Source: an uncultured Mailhella sp. (GTDB lineage: Bacteria > Desulfobacterota > Desulfovibrionia > Desulfovibrionales > Desulfovibrionaceae). From it: 51,171 bases of DNA. The notes below the pieces were generated by a model. The model had not been told where the DNA came from. It was given only the letters and a program-made list of their open reading frames with translations, and ran no database searches. Below are positions 26,989-35,532 of this stretch, in pieces (the first letter of the stretch is position 1; every line of letters starts with the position of its first letter). Position numbers and translations under genes: made by a program. Location: assembly GCF_947631555.1 (NCBI RefSeq), contig NZ_CANRLT010000007.1:1-51171 (forward strand), read 5' to 3'.

Positions 26989-28074
26989 ATGCTGGTACTG
27001 GGAATAGAAAGCTCCTGTGACGAAACCGCACTGGCTCTGGTGGACAATAGCGGCGTTCGTGCCTCCGTGATCTCCAGTCAGGCCGATATTCATGCCCTGT
27101 TCGGGGGCGTCGTTCCTGAACTGGCGTCCCGCGAACACTGCCGCCTTATCGGCCCGCTTCTCGACAGCCTGCTCGCACAATCCGGACTTGGAGACGATCC
27201 CTGGAAGCACATCGACCGCATCGCCGTCACCCGCGGCCCCGGACTCATGGGCAGCCTGCTTGTGGGCGTGGCCTTCGCCAAGGCTCTTTCGCTGGCTCAC
27301 GGAATCCCTCTCATCGGGGTGGATCACCTGCTGGGGCATCTTCTGGCCGTGGAGATGGAAGAACCTGTGGAATTTCCGGCCCTCGGCGTACTCATCTCCG
27401 GCGGACACACGCATCTCTGCCGTATGGACAGCCCCGTGGATATGATCGTTCTTGGCAGAACCATCGACGACGCTGCGGGCGAAGCCTGCGACAAATTCGC
27501 AAAAATGGCCGGGCTGCCCTATCCCGGAGGAGCGCTCCTGGACGCCCTGGGCAAGCGCGGGCACGCGGATCCGCGCCTCTTTCCCCGTCCCTACACCCAT
27601 AACGACAATCTCGACTTCAGTTTCAGCGGCCTGAAAACGGCTGGGTCGCTCTGGCTGTCACAGCATCCCGAATGCCGCTTTCCCGCCGGAGACACGCCAG
27701 CCCGCGAGCGCCTCGGCCTCGCAGGGCAGGAACTTTGCGACGCCGCGGCCTCGTATCTGCTGGCGGTGGCCGAAACCCTCAGCATCAAGGCGGAACGGGC
27801 CATGTCGCTGTTTTCTCCCCGGTCCATCATCGTGGCAGGGGGCGTGGCAGCAAACAGCGTGGTACGCAGCGTGTTCCGGGTTCTTGCCGAAAAAAGGAGA
27901 TTGCCTCTGCACATCCCCAGCCTGTCCCTGTGCGGAGACAACGCCGTCATGATCGCCCGTGCAGGCTGGCGCATGGCGCAGGCGGGGAGGCATCACGACC
28001 TTTCCCTCTCCGCCATACCAAGGGGGCAGGTCATCCCCGAAGACTGGACTTGCGGCGCGGCTCAGGCCTGCTGA
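26989..28074 (+). CDS. tsaD: tRNA N6-adenosine threonylcarbamoyltransferase
   Basis: 361 residues. Opens MLVLGIESSCDETALALVD, with the metal-binding His pair SGGHTHLCRMD later and the ASKHA nucleotide-binding fold (RTIDDAAGEACDKFAKMAGL). It transfers the threonylcarbamoyl group to A37 of ANN-decoding tRNAs, working with TsaB/TsaE. Start ATG at 26989 is fixed by the conserved N-terminus; the ribosome site is weak. Confidence 0.97.
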   Translation: MLVLGIESSCDETALALVDNSGVRASVISSQADIHALFGGVVPELASREHCRLIGPLLDSLLAQSGLGDDPWKHIDRIAVTRGPGLMGSLLVGVAFAKALSLAHGIPLIGVDHLLGHLLAVEMEEPVEFPALGVLISGGHTHLCRMDSPVDMIVLGRTIDDAAGEACDKFAKMAGLPYPGGALLDALGKRGHADPRLFPRPYTHNDNLDFSFSGLKTAGSLWLSQHPECRFPAGDTPARERLGLAGQELCDAAASYLLAVAETLSIKAERAMSLFSPRSIIVAGGVAANSVVRSVFRVLAEKRRLPLHIPSLSLCGDNAVMIARAGWRMAQAGRHHDLSLSAIPRGQVIPEDWTCGAAQAC

Positions 28075-28079
28075 CTGCC

Positions 28080-28108
28080 TTGACAGGGCCTTGTCCGCCC
28101 TCTACAAT
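28080..28108 (+). promoter_or_regulatory. Near-consensus sigma70 promoter of trxA-trxB-bamD
   Basis: TTGACA at 28080-28085, 17-base spacer, TACAAT at 28103-28108. It starts 6 bases after the tsaD stop and leaves a leader of about 70 bases before trxA. Confidence 0.85.
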
Positions 28109-28184
28109 TATTCCGCTTTTATCTTGTCTGTATGTAAAATTAGGCAACGTCTTTCAGAATGCTTGCCTTTATGGAGGAAACGCC

Positions 28185-28502
28185 ATGTCTGTCGCCATTA
28201 CCGATACCGATTTTGAAAATGTGGTCATCAAGTCCGCTCTCCCCGTCCTCGTGGATTTCTGGGCGCCTTGGTGCGGTCCCTGCCGCGGCATCGGACCCAT
28301 CGTGGAAGAACTGGCCTCAGAGTATGCGGGCAGGCTCCAGGTCTGCAAGATGAACGTGGACGAATCCTCCAAAGTCCCCGCCATGTTCGGTATCCGTGCC
28401 ATCCCCACTCTCATCCTGTTCAAGGACGGCGAAGTCGTGGATCAGATCACTGGCGCCGTGGCCAAGTCCACCCTCGCGGCCATGATCGAGAAGGCACTCT
28501 GA
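28185..28502 (+). CDS. trxA: Thioredoxin
   Basis: 105 residues with active site WCGPC at residues 29-33 in FWAPWCGPCRGIGPI and the cis-proline loop IRAIPTL. Reduces protein disulfides in the cytosol and is recharged by the thioredoxin reductase encoded next. The start at 28185 is preceded by TGGAGGAAA. Its stop overlaps the trxB start (TGATG). Confidence 0.97.
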   Translation: MSVAITDTDFENVVIKSALPVLVDFWAPWCGPCRGIGPIVEELASEYAGRLQVCKMNVDESSKVPAMFGIRAIPTLILFKDGEVVDQITGAVAKSTLAAMIEKAL

Positions 28503-29431
28503 TGCTGTACGACGCCGCTGTCATCGGCGCGGGGCCGGCCGGCATCACCGCAGCGCTCTATCTCGTCCGTGCGGGGGCCGGTACTGCGCTCATCGAAAAT
28601 TCCGCCCCCGGCGGGCAGATACTCAGCACTGCAGAAATCGAAAACTATCCGGGATTTCCCCATGCCGTCAAAGGCTGGGAACTGGCTGATCTCTTCGATG
28701 CGCATCTCGCGGAGTATCCCGTTGAGCGCCTGCGCGGCGGCGTACTCTCCGTCAGACCCGCCGAAGGCAGACTCTTCCATCTCGACCTTGAAGAAGGCAA
28801 GGGGCTGGACGCCAAAGCTGTCATTGTCTGCTCCGGTGCCCAGCACCGCAAGCTCGGTATTCCCGGAGAAGAAGAATTTTCCGGCCGGGGCGTGTCCTAC
28901 TGCGCCGTGTGTGATGGAAACTTTTATCGCGGCCGCGATGTGGCCGTTGTGGGCGGAGGTAATTCCGCGCTGGAAGAAGCCCTCTACCTGTCCCGCATCG
29001 TCCGCAAGGTCTACCTCATCCACCGGCGCGACACCTTCCGCGGCGCTCAAATCTTTCAGGACAAACTCCGCGCTGCGGAGAATGTCGAAATTGTCACCGA
29101 GTGTGTGCCCGAAGAGATCCGCGGCGGAGCCGCCGGCATGGAATCCGTTGCTGTCCGCAGCCGCCGGGATGGGGAAATCCGCGTAATTGCGGCGGAAGGT
29201 ATCTTCATCTATGTTGGCATGGATCCCGCGAACGGATTCCTGCCTGAAGAAGTTCGGCGCGACCCTGCGGGTTTCGTCATCACGGATGCCGAGATGAACG
29301 CCAGTATCCCCGGACTCTTCGCCGCCGGAGACATTCGTTCCAAACATTGCCGTCAGGTCTGTACGGCTGTCGGAGACGGAGCCACCGCTGCCGCCGCAGC
29401 TCTGTCGTATCTGGAGCACTGGAATGCGTAA
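28502..29431 (+). CDS. trxB: Thioredoxin reductase
   Basis: 309 residues. FAD Rossmann motif GAGPAG at 9-14, redox-active CAVC at 134-137 followed by DG, NADPH motif VVGGGNSALEEAL and the C-terminal GLFAAGDIRSK. Transfers electrons from NAD(P)H to TrxA. The HRRDTFRGA stretch after the GGGNSA motif is where NADPH-specific enzymes carry HRRxxxR, consistent with NADPH use. Start ATG shares a base with the trxA stop; its end overlaps bamD by 8 bases, so the three genes form one operon. Confidence 0.97.
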   Translation: MLYDAAVIGAGPAGITAALYLVRAGAGTALIENSAPGGQILSTAEIENYPGFPHAVKGWELADLFDAHLAEYPVERLRGGVLSVRPAEGRLFHLDLEEGKGLDAKAVIVCSGAQHRKLGIPGEEEFSGRGVSYCAVCDGNFYRGRDVAVVGGGNSALEEALYLSRIVRKVYLIHRRDTFRGAQIFQDKLRAAENVEIVTECVPEEIRGGAAGMESVAVRSRRDGEIRVIAAEGIFIYVGMDPANGFLPEEVRRDPAGFVITDAEMNASIPGLFAAGDIRSKHCRQVCTAVGDGATAAAAALSYLEHWNA

Positions 29432-30149
29432 ACTGCTTCTCCCGGGACTCCTGCTCTGCACACTGTTCATGAGCGGGTGCAGTCTCGTTGACGAATACTT
29501 TCTGCCGCCGGCCGAAGACACGGTGCAGGAAATCTTCGAGGCCGGCAACGATGCCATGCGGGAAAAGAACTACCCGCAGGCCATCAAATACTACACCCGC
29601 ATCAAGGACGATTTCCCCTTCAGTCCTTACGCCCTGGAATCAGAACTGGCCGTTGCCGACGCCTACTACCTGGATAAGGAATACCTCCAGGCCGCGGACG
29701 CCTACAAAGACTTCGAGATGCTGCACCCTCGCAACGATGCTATTCCCTACGTTCTGTATCAGACGGGCATGGCCTTGAAAAGTTCCTACACCTCCATCGA
29801 CCATTCCGCGGAAGTCGTCAGCGAGGCCATAGAATTTTTCACCCGCCTCGAACAGGAATACCCCAGCACGGAATACGGGAAAGCGGCCGCCGAACAAATA
29901 CACGCCTGCCGCAAAACCCTCGCTCAGCGTGAAATCTTCATCGCCAACGTGTTCTGGGGCATGGATAACTATCAGGCGGCCTGGACGCGCTTCCAGTATG
30001 TGGTCAGGAATTTCCCCGACATCAAGGAGGAAGCTGACTACGCCCGCACCAAGGGCGAAGCCGCCTACCTGCGCTACCGCAAGGAAAACTCTCAGGCCAT
30101 GCGCGAGCATCAGGAAGGAAGCTGGAAGGACTGGTTCCGCTGGCTCTGA
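29424..30149 (+). CDS. bamD: Outer membrane assembly lipoprotein BamD
   Basis: 241 residues. Signal peptide with lipobox MSGC (Cys19), then five TPR-like helix pairs typical of BamD: YPQAIKYYTRIKDDFPFSPY, then YLQAADAYKDFEMLHPRND and PYVLYQTGMALKSS. It is the essential lipoprotein of the BAM complex that inserts beta-barrel proteins into the outer membrane. Starts inside trxB (8-base overlap). Followed by a terminator. Confidence 0.95.
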   Translation: MRKLLLPGLLLCTLFMSGCSLVDEYFLPPAEDTVQEIFEAGNDAMREKNYPQAIKYYTRIKDDFPFSPYALESELAVADAYYLDKEYLQAADAYKDFEMLHPRNDAIPYVLYQTGMALKSSYTSIDHSAEVVSEAIEFFTRLEQEYPSTEYGKAAAEQIHACRKTLAQREIFIANVFWGMDNYQAAWTRFQYVVRNFPDIKEEADYARTKGEAAYLRYRKENSQAMREHQEGSWKDWFRWL

Positions 30150-30170
30150 CAGGCAGCGTTCCAAGCTGAC

Positions 30171-30207
30171 AAAAGGCGGGGCGTTCAAGGCGTCCCGCCT
30201 TTTCTTG
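30171..30207 (+). terminator. Rho-independent terminator after bamD
   Basis: AAAAGGCGGG (30171-30180) pairs with CCCGCCTTTT (30194-30203), then CTTG; the T run is part of the stem end. Ends the trxA-trxB-bamD unit. Confidence 0.8.
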
Positions 30208-30574
30208 TAAATTTTAAGGCAGCAGTCTGGCGTTTCTGAATTATCCGGAGAGCTGGAATACAGATACCGCAAACAGGAGTTCAGGCATCGTGAAGGCTGA
30301 AGACAGCGTTGCCAGAAAAGCGCTGACGGGAAGCAGAGGCTTTGCCGTTCCTGCTTTTCAAAGCCCTTCCCCCGGGGTATCCATGCTTGAACAGGGCCTT
30401 GCTCTCATCTTGAATCTCTTCATGTTTAAACTCGAAACCATGTGCCAGCCCCTCAACCACTCTCCTTTTCTGCTGCATCGGAGGATACAGGGGCGACCTG
30501 TCCCCGCCCGGAAATGTACCGTTCACCGGACAAATCCCAACATTTTGCCGTGACAAAGCCCCGCCCTTCCCACA
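30208..30574. other. Gene-free stretch left of the structured element
   Basis: 367 bases with no convincing gene. A 117-codon open frame on the minus strand (30281-30634) has no start signal or family resemblance and runs into the hairpin element, so it is not called. The stretch may be degraded mobile DNA. Confidence 0.4.
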
Positions 30575-30719
30575 AGCAATAATGTAGCAAAGCCCTTCAG
30601 GGCTTTGCGTCCTGCGCTTGGGAGGGATTTGCATCTCCTCCCGGGCTGCCGCCCCAAAGATACCCCGCCCTTCAGGGCGGGGTGGGACTCTATCGGCCTG
30701 AAGGCCGAGGTCTCAAACC
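30575..30719 (+). repeat. Structured IS200/IS605-like miniature element or orphan guide-RNA scaffold
   Basis: A 145-base element defined by its match to the inverted copy at 34419-34488. It opens AGCAATAATGTAGC and closes GGTCTCAAACC. Inside are AAAGCCCTTCAGGGCTTT (30589-30606), a GGGAGG/CCTCCC stem, GGGC/GCCC, CCCCGCCCTTCAGGGCGGGG (30663-30682) and TCGGCCTGAAGGCCGA (30693-30708). The CCCTTCAGGG-type hairpins resemble IS200/IS605 ends and the 3' scaffold of TnpB-associated RNAs. No tnpA or tnpB is near. It also sits where transcription from dsrE (minus) should end, so it may double as a terminator. Confidence 0.7.
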
Positions 30720-30808
30720 ATAAAGGGAGTAAGATGAAGGAAGTGCGGGGCTGCTTTTGTCAGTCAGACGGGAAGGCATATTCGCCGAGCGTCTTCCCTG
30801 CGCCTTTG

Positions 30809-31159
30809 TCAGGGACGAAGGTAGACGAAGCCGCTGCGCTGAAGCTTGACGATTTCCACAATGCCGGCGGGCACAACCTGGATCCCCGGCCACAACTCGT
30901 CTTCGCCGATACCGAATTTTCGCAGTGCGTTGCGGCAGGCTTTTACGGTCAGACCTTTTTCCATAAGTTCCGCACCGGTGCGGGCCAGCGCTTCCTGACT
31001 GCCGGTCAGGAGCTGTACGCCCGGCCCGTTGACCACCAGCGCCACCTGAAAGTCTTCGCCGGGCAGAGCCGCCGTGTAATTGGCCACGTTGGTGAGGGCC
31101 AGCTCCAGCCGTTTGGGATCGTTGTCATCCACATGAACAAGGAGATCGTATTCACTCAT
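30809..31159 (-). CDS. DsrE/DsrF-like family protein
   Basis: 116 residues of the small DsrE-like alpha/beta fold: YDLLVHVDDNDPKRLELAL, then VALVVNGPGVQLLTG and TVKACRNALRKFGI. A single cysteine (Cys75) sits where sulfur-relay members keep their active cysteine. Relatives handle sulfane sulfur in sulfur metabolism, but many single-cysteine members are uncharacterised. It lies 12 bases downstream of htpG on the same strand, so probably cotranscribed with it. Confidence 0.82.
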   Translation of the reverse strand: MSEYDLLVHVDDNDPKRLELALTNVANYTAALPGEDFQVALVVNGPGVQLLTGSQEALARTGAELMEKGLTVKACRNALRKFGIGEDELWPGIQVVPAGIVEIVKLQRSGFVYLRP

Positions 31160-31171
31160 ATCCGCCCCCGA

Positions 31172-33133
31172 TTATTTGCGCAGGTTGGAATACATATCGG
31201 CGGTCTGTTTCAGCAGCCTCATGCTGCGTTCTGCCATAGCCAGCGGGTCGTTCATGTAGCCGTCGAGCAGCAGCGTGCTGTCGTACAGGCTGCTTACCAT
31301 GTCCTTGAGCAGGGGATCTTCCGCGTCTCCGCGGCAAATGCGCATGAGATCGCGCACCAGGGCATGGTCAGGATTCAATTCCAGCACCTTCTGCGGGATG
31401 CCTTCACTCTTCTGCATGACGCGCATGAGTTTTTCCATGGAAGAGGTCATGCCGTCCGGAGAGACAAGGCAGGCCGCGCCGTCGATGACCCGTGTCGTGG
31501 CGCGCACGTCCTTCACCTGATCGCCCAGAATGGTCTTGACGGCGGCAATGAGAGCGTCCAGTTCGGGCTTCTCCTCTTCCGTGAGCGGAGCGGCTTTGGT
31601 CTCGCCCTCCACGTCGGCAAAAGGCTCCAGATCCTTGGCTTCGGCTCGCTCGACGGACTTGAACGGGTGCTTCTGATACTCCGCAAGCGTCTCCAGGGCA
31701 AATTCATCCACCGGCTCCGTGAGCAAAAGCACTTCCAGTCCCCTGCGCCGGAACTGCCCAAGATGAGGATTGACGGCGGCGGCTTCCAGGGAAGACGCCG
31801 CCACATACCAGATCTCGTTCTGTCCGGCCTTCATGCGTGAGATGTAGTCGTCCAGACTGGAGAGCTTGTCCTTGTCCAGGGTGGTGGCGTAGCGCAGAAG
31901 CGGCGCGATGCGATCCCGGTACTGATAGCTGTCGAAACCGAACTTAATGTATCTGCCATGCAGCTTCCAGATGGCCTCGTATTTTTCCGGATCGCTCGTT
32001 GCCAGCTTTTCCAGATGGCTCAGGATCTGGCGGGTCATGGTCTGGGAGATCCTGCGCAGAACGGCGTTCTCCTGAAGCGTCTCGCGGGAGATGTTCAGGG
32101 GCAGATCCTCGGTATCCACCACGCCCTTGATGAAGGCGAAATAGTGAGGCAGAAGCTCTCTGTTGTGCCGGTCGATGAGCACACGGCGCACATAGAGATC
32201 CGGCCCCCACTCCTCGCGGCGTTCGTCGAAGGCTTCGACCTTCGTTCCCGGGACATACAGCAGGCAGTTGAACTGCACCGGAGCGTCCACGGCAAGATGG
32301 ATGACGTCCAGAGGCTCGGTCTGATCATAGGTCAGGAATTTGTAAAACTCGTGATACTGCTCCTTCGTCACCGAGAATTTCGGCTCGCGCCACAGCGCCG
32401 CCGTGGTGTTCACACGCTCTCCTTCAAGCTGGATGGCAAAGGGCAGGAAATTTGAATGCTTGCGGATGATTCCTTCAAGACGAAACTTTTCTTCGTATTC
32501 ATGGGCATCGCTGCGCAGGAAAATCTTTATCACCGTGCCGCGGTGCAGCGCTTCGGCCTCTGCGCCTTCAACGGCACTCACAGTGAAGCTGCCCGTGCCG
32601 TCTGAAGCCCAGCGGTGAGCCGTGCCGTCGCCCGTGGCCGGAACAGAGGTCACTTCCACCTTTTCGGCCACCATGAACACGGAATAAAAGCCAATGCCGA
32701 AACGCCCGATGATCTGCGCGGCGTCGTCAGGCTTGCTGTCGTCATGTTCGACGATGGTGTCCTCGCCGTCAGCGGCTTCTTCCCCGTTGCCGGGCTTTTC
32801 CCCGGACTCGTGCTCACGCAGAAACTGTTCGGAGCCGGAACGGGCGATAGTGCCCAGATTGTCGATGAGCTCCTGTTCCGTCATGCCGACGCCCGTATCG
32901 CTCACCGTCAGCGTGTGCGCGTCCTTGTCCGCCGTGATGGAGATTTCCAACGGCAATGCGGGGTCACGGATTTCGCCGCCCGCGGATTGAAGAAAACGCA
33001 CCTTTTCCAGCGCGTCGGACGCGTTGGAAAGCAGCTCACGCAGAAAGATCTCGTGATTGGTGTAGAGAGAATGGGTAAGTATATTGAGCAGCTTGCAGGT
33101 CTCTGCCCGAAATTGATGTGTGGTTTCCGCCAT
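31172..33133 (-). CDS. htpG: Chaperone HtpG (bacterial Hsp90)
   Basis: 653 residues, normal length. N-terminal ATPase: FLRELLSNASDALEKVRFLQ with the ATP-site Asn, DTGVGMTEQELIDNLG, and GRFGIGFYSVFMVAEKVEV. A charged loop (around residues 107-135, rich in E, D and G) interrupts the ATPase domain and is longer than in E. coli. Middle domain ISRETLQENAVLRRISQ; C-terminal dimer domain to the end. It refolds stress-damaged proteins in the cytosol. AAGGAGG site precedes the ATG at 33133. Confidence 0.97.
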   Translation of the reverse strand: MAETTHQFRAETCKLLNILTHSLYTNHEIFLRELLSNASDALEKVRFLQSAGGEIRDPALPLEISITADKDAHTLTVSDTGVGMTEQELIDNLGTIARSGSEQFLREHESGEKPGNGEEAADGEDTIVEHDDSKPDDAAQIIGRFGIGFYSVFMVAEKVEVTSVPATGDGTAHRWASDGTGSFTVSAVEGAEAEALHRGTVIKIFLRSDAHEYEEKFRLEGIIRKHSNFLPFAIQLEGERVNTTAALWREPKFSVTKEQYHEFYKFLTYDQTEPLDVIHLAVDAPVQFNCLLYVPGTKVEAFDERREEWGPDLYVRRVLIDRHNRELLPHYFAFIKGVVDTEDLPLNISRETLQENAVLRRISQTMTRQILSHLEKLATSDPEKYEAIWKLHGRYIKFGFDSYQYRDRIAPLLRYATTLDKDKLSSLDDYISRMKAGQNEIWYVAASSLEAAAVNPHLGQFRRRGLEVLLLTEPVDEFALETLAEYQKHPFKSVERAEAKDLEPFADVEGETKAAPLTEEEKPELDALIAAVKTILGDQVKDVRATTRVIDGAACLVSPDGMTSSMEKLMRVMQKSEGIPQKVLELNPDHALVRDLMRICRGDAEDPLLKDMVSSLYDSTLLLDGYMNDPLAMAERSMRLLKQTADMYSNLRK

Positions 33134-33270
33134 GACATGGCCTCCTTGAAAACTCGTCCGGCAGGCTTCCGCCTTCCGGCTGTCATCGAAAACAGAACCG
33201 CCCCGCTCCGGGAAGACGCAGGGCAGATATGCCCCTTCGCCCTGTCCGCAACGGAACCATTATCCACCTT

Positions 33271-33298
33271 CACATACGACTGAAAACCTGTTTGTCAA
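33271..33298 (-). promoter_or_regulatory. Candidate htpG promoter
   Basis: On the minus strand TTGACA (33298-33293), 16-base spacer, TATGTG (33276-33271). Spacing and -10 are suboptimal. No CIRCE inverted repeat was seen in the 500 bases upstream of htpG. Confidence 0.45.
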
Positions 33299-33601
33299 GA
33301 GGAAGACTGCAAAGAAGATATCGCTCCGGAAGCAGTGTTTCACCCTTATCCAGCAAATTTTTCTGAAGCGCTGGAACATCCTTCAACTGCAACACGTTCC
33401 TCCAAGCTGTGAGCACCGTTCCCGCAGCCGCCGAAATGCGCATGGGCCTCATTCCTCATCCCCAATCTCACTTTCAAGATGACCTCTGCCTATTCTCATC
33501 AAAAAACAGCAAGGCGGCAGCTTAACCTGGTGAAAAATAACATTAATCTGGTTTCTCTTCGGCACTCAGGAAGGACAAACGCTCCTGAAAAATGAAGAAT
33601 A
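33299..33601. other. Gap upstream of htpG
   Basis: About 300 bases without a convincing gene; a 60-codon minus-strand frame (33270-33452) has no supporting features. No repeat noted. Confidence 0.4.
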
Positions 33602-33630
33602 CAAAAAGGGACGGCCGGAACCGTCCCTTC
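33602..33630 (-). terminator. Terminator of the gene at 33650-34402
   Basis: On the minus strand AAGGGACGG, loop, CCGTCCCTT, then TTT: a 9-bp stem and T run directly after the stop codon. Confidence 0.8.
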
Positions 33631-33649
33631 TCTGTCTGGAAATCTGCCA

Positions 33650-34402
33650 TCATGAGCTGCCCATACGCCCTTGCATACTGCCAAGGACCGTACCAAGCAG
33701 ACGGGAAGACACTCCCTCATGGTTCCAGCCCCAGGGCGTGACCTGTGAGGCGGGAATGGTGCCGTTCCCGACGAAATGCGCCGAGAAAGACGTGTTCGCT
33801 CTCTGGATGAAGGCTCGAAGCTGTTCAGGAAGGAGCACCGGGACAGCTTCCAGTCCGCAGGGTTCACGGTATTCTATCAGCACCTTGTCCTTGCCGTTGC
33901 TGACGATCCACTCGTACTGGCTCACCATAAGGTCTGCCGCACTGTCCAGGCCTTTCTGCGCGAAAGCATCTGTCCAGGGATCCCCCTCTGCAGGACGGAT
34001 GAAAACACGCTGGGTCACGGAACCAGCTTCATCGCCGCCGCTGGTGTACAGGATGGGGATGGATTCCAGTTCCCTGCCCACAAGGCCCGGATACCAGTCG
34101 AGTTCATCGCTCTCCGCAAGCGACACCACAAGCTGCATCTCGTCATGTGCCTGCAAGCCGTACCACACAGTGGCGGAATGTTTTCTCGCAAGGCTTCTGT
34201 CTTCGGCAACGGGCACCGTCATCTTCCCATGCGATACGGGCATAAATCCGGGAGATGCCTTCACTTCCAGCGCGGGGCGTGCTGTGGACAGAAACACAGC
34301 ATCCAGGCCGGAACCACGCACGGGTTTGCTGAAGCCCATATATACTGCTGCCGAGCAGACCAGTGCCAGAACACCGCCGAAAGCAGCTATGGATTTTTTC
34401 AT
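33650..34402 (-). CDS. Exported protein of unknown function
   Basis: 250 residues. The N-terminus KKSIAAFGGVLALVCSAAVY is a signal peptide or anchor. The rest is an alpha/beta protein containing EDRSLARKHSATVWYGLQAH and DLMVSQYEWIVSNGKDKVLI. It resembles Desulfovibrio/Bilophila exported proteins of the DUF4851 kind from memory, but this was not checked. It has AAGGAAGTAAG before the ATG and a terminator after it, so it is a single-gene unit. A short IS200/IS605-like element lies in its leader, ending only 4-5 bases from the ribosome site, so promoter or leader of this gene may be element-derived. Confidence 0.75.
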   Translation of the reverse strand: MKKSIAAFGGVLALVCSAAVYMGFSKPVRGSGLDAVFLSTARPALEVKASPGFMPVSHGKMTVPVAEDRSLARKHSATVWYGLQAHDEMQLVVSLAESDELDWYPGLVGRELESIPILYTSGGDEAGSVTQRVFIRPAEGDPWTDAFAQKGLDSAADLMVSQYEWIVSNGKDKVLIEYREPCGLEAVPVLLPEQLRAFIQRANTSFSAHFVGNGTIPASQVTPWGWNHEGVSSRLLGTVLGSMQGRMGSS

Positions 34403-34418
34403 CTTACTTCCTTATATG

Positions 34419-34488
34419 GTTTGAGACCTCGGCCTTTAGGCCGATAGAACCCCACCCCGTCCTGAAGGGCTTTGCTACATTATTGCTG
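34419..34488 (-). repeat. Internally deleted, inverted copy of the structured element
   Basis: On the minus strand it opens AGCAATAATGTAGC and closes GGTCTCAAACC, exactly like the element at 30575-30719, and keeps the last hairpin (TCGGCCTAAAGGCCGA). The middle 75 bases, from the first CCCTTCAGG to the second, are missing, as if the two CCCTTCAGGG hairpins had recombined. It lies in the leader of the exported protein gene. Confidence 0.75.
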
Positions 34489-34617
34489 GCATACCTCTCT
34501 GTCTGCCCTCCGGCTTATCCGCAGACAAAAAACACTGCTGCAGCCTGCAGTCTTCCGACGCCGATTCTTCGGCGGGAATTTTGCAGTCCGCACTTCCTCC
34601 GGCTTTTCGGAACAGCT

Positions 34618-35532
34618 TTACTGGGAGAACTGCTGTATGCCGTCGAGTTTCCAGCTGTCCCCTTCGCGGTTCGAGCACACGAAGTACCAGACTTCCCGCA
34701 CCTGCTCGGGCTGGCGGACGTTCTGATCCTCACGCATGAGCACATCGAAGTTCACGGCCACACGGCGTTCATCGCCTTCGTCCCACACGTCGAGCACGGA
34801 CGCGGTGACGAGAAGAAGTTCGGTTTTGCCGGGCTGCGGATCCTCCGCGGCCTGACGGCGCAGTTCCTCCATCACGGTTTCGGTGGCGAACTGGGAAATA
34901 TCGTCCAGATCACGGCGATCCCATGACTGCTGCAGGCGGACATAGGCGGCCTTGGCCCCACGCAGAAATTCTTCCTGATCAAAACCGGCGGGGACGGATA
35001 CCGCCGCCGGGGACTCGGGCTGTGCGGAACGCAAGCTGTCCCACGCCCCGGACGCTGAAGACTGCTGGGATTCATAGTCCTGCCGGGTCCGGTATTCCCC
35101 GCGGCGTGCAGCGTTCCCTCCGCTCACGCGGCGGAAGAGCCGCACCCCGAAATACACCAGAAGACCGATGAGCAGAAGATTCATGAAGCCGGCTCCGCCG
35201 CCCGTGCCCGCGGCCGAGGAGCCGCCGAACAGGGAACCGAGCATGGTTCCCGCCAGAAGACCTCCGAAAAGTCCTCCGAAGAGTCCGGTATTGGAGCGCG
35301 GTATGGCCGCCGCACCGCCGTCAGCACGGCTGCTCTGCATGGGGGCAGTCTGACGGCTCAGGCCGGAACTGCCGAAGGAGCCTGTGCGCGGGGCGACAGG
35401 CCGTTTCATGATCGAGGAGCTGCCAAAGCTGCGTCCTCCGCCCAGGCGGGCGGCATCCGCGATGTCCGGCACGGTAAAGGCAAGCGCCGCAAGGCAGGCG
35501 GCGCAGAGGGCAAACGTTTTCCAGGTCTTCAT
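34618..35532 (-). CDS. Tim44-like domain protein, exported
   Basis: 304 residues. Signal peptide to about residue 27 (cleavage after ADA), a Ser/Gly/Arg-rich linker, a glycine-rich hydrophobic segment (GLFGGLFGGLLAGTMLGSLF) and helix (FMNLLLIGLLVYFGVRLFRR), then a Tim44-like domain from about residue 185 (FDQEEFLRGAKAAYVRLQQS; VWYFVCSNREGDSWKLDGIQ). This layout is common in bacterial Tim44-domain membrane proteins of unknown function. AAAAAGGAAG site before ATG. Confidence 0.85.
   Translation of the reverse strand: MKTWKTFALCAACLAALAFTVPDIADAARLGGGRSFGSSSIMKRPVAPRTGSFGSSGLSRQTAPMQSSRADGGAAAIPRSNTGLFGGLFGGLLAGTMLGSLFGGSSAAGTGGGAGFMNLLLIGLLVYFGVRLFRRVSGGNAARRGEYRTRQDYESQQSSASGAWDSLRSAQPESPAAVSVPAGFDQEEFLRGAKAAYVRLQQSWDRRDLDDISQFATETVMEELRRQAAEDPQPGKTELLLVTASVLDVWDEGDERRVAVNFDVLMREDQNVRQPEQVREVWYFVCSNREGDSWKLDGIQQFSQ

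Noticed and set aside
30281..30634. A 117-codon minus-strand open frame next to the hairpin element.
   Set aside because: No family resemblance or start signal; it runs through the hairpins of the element.
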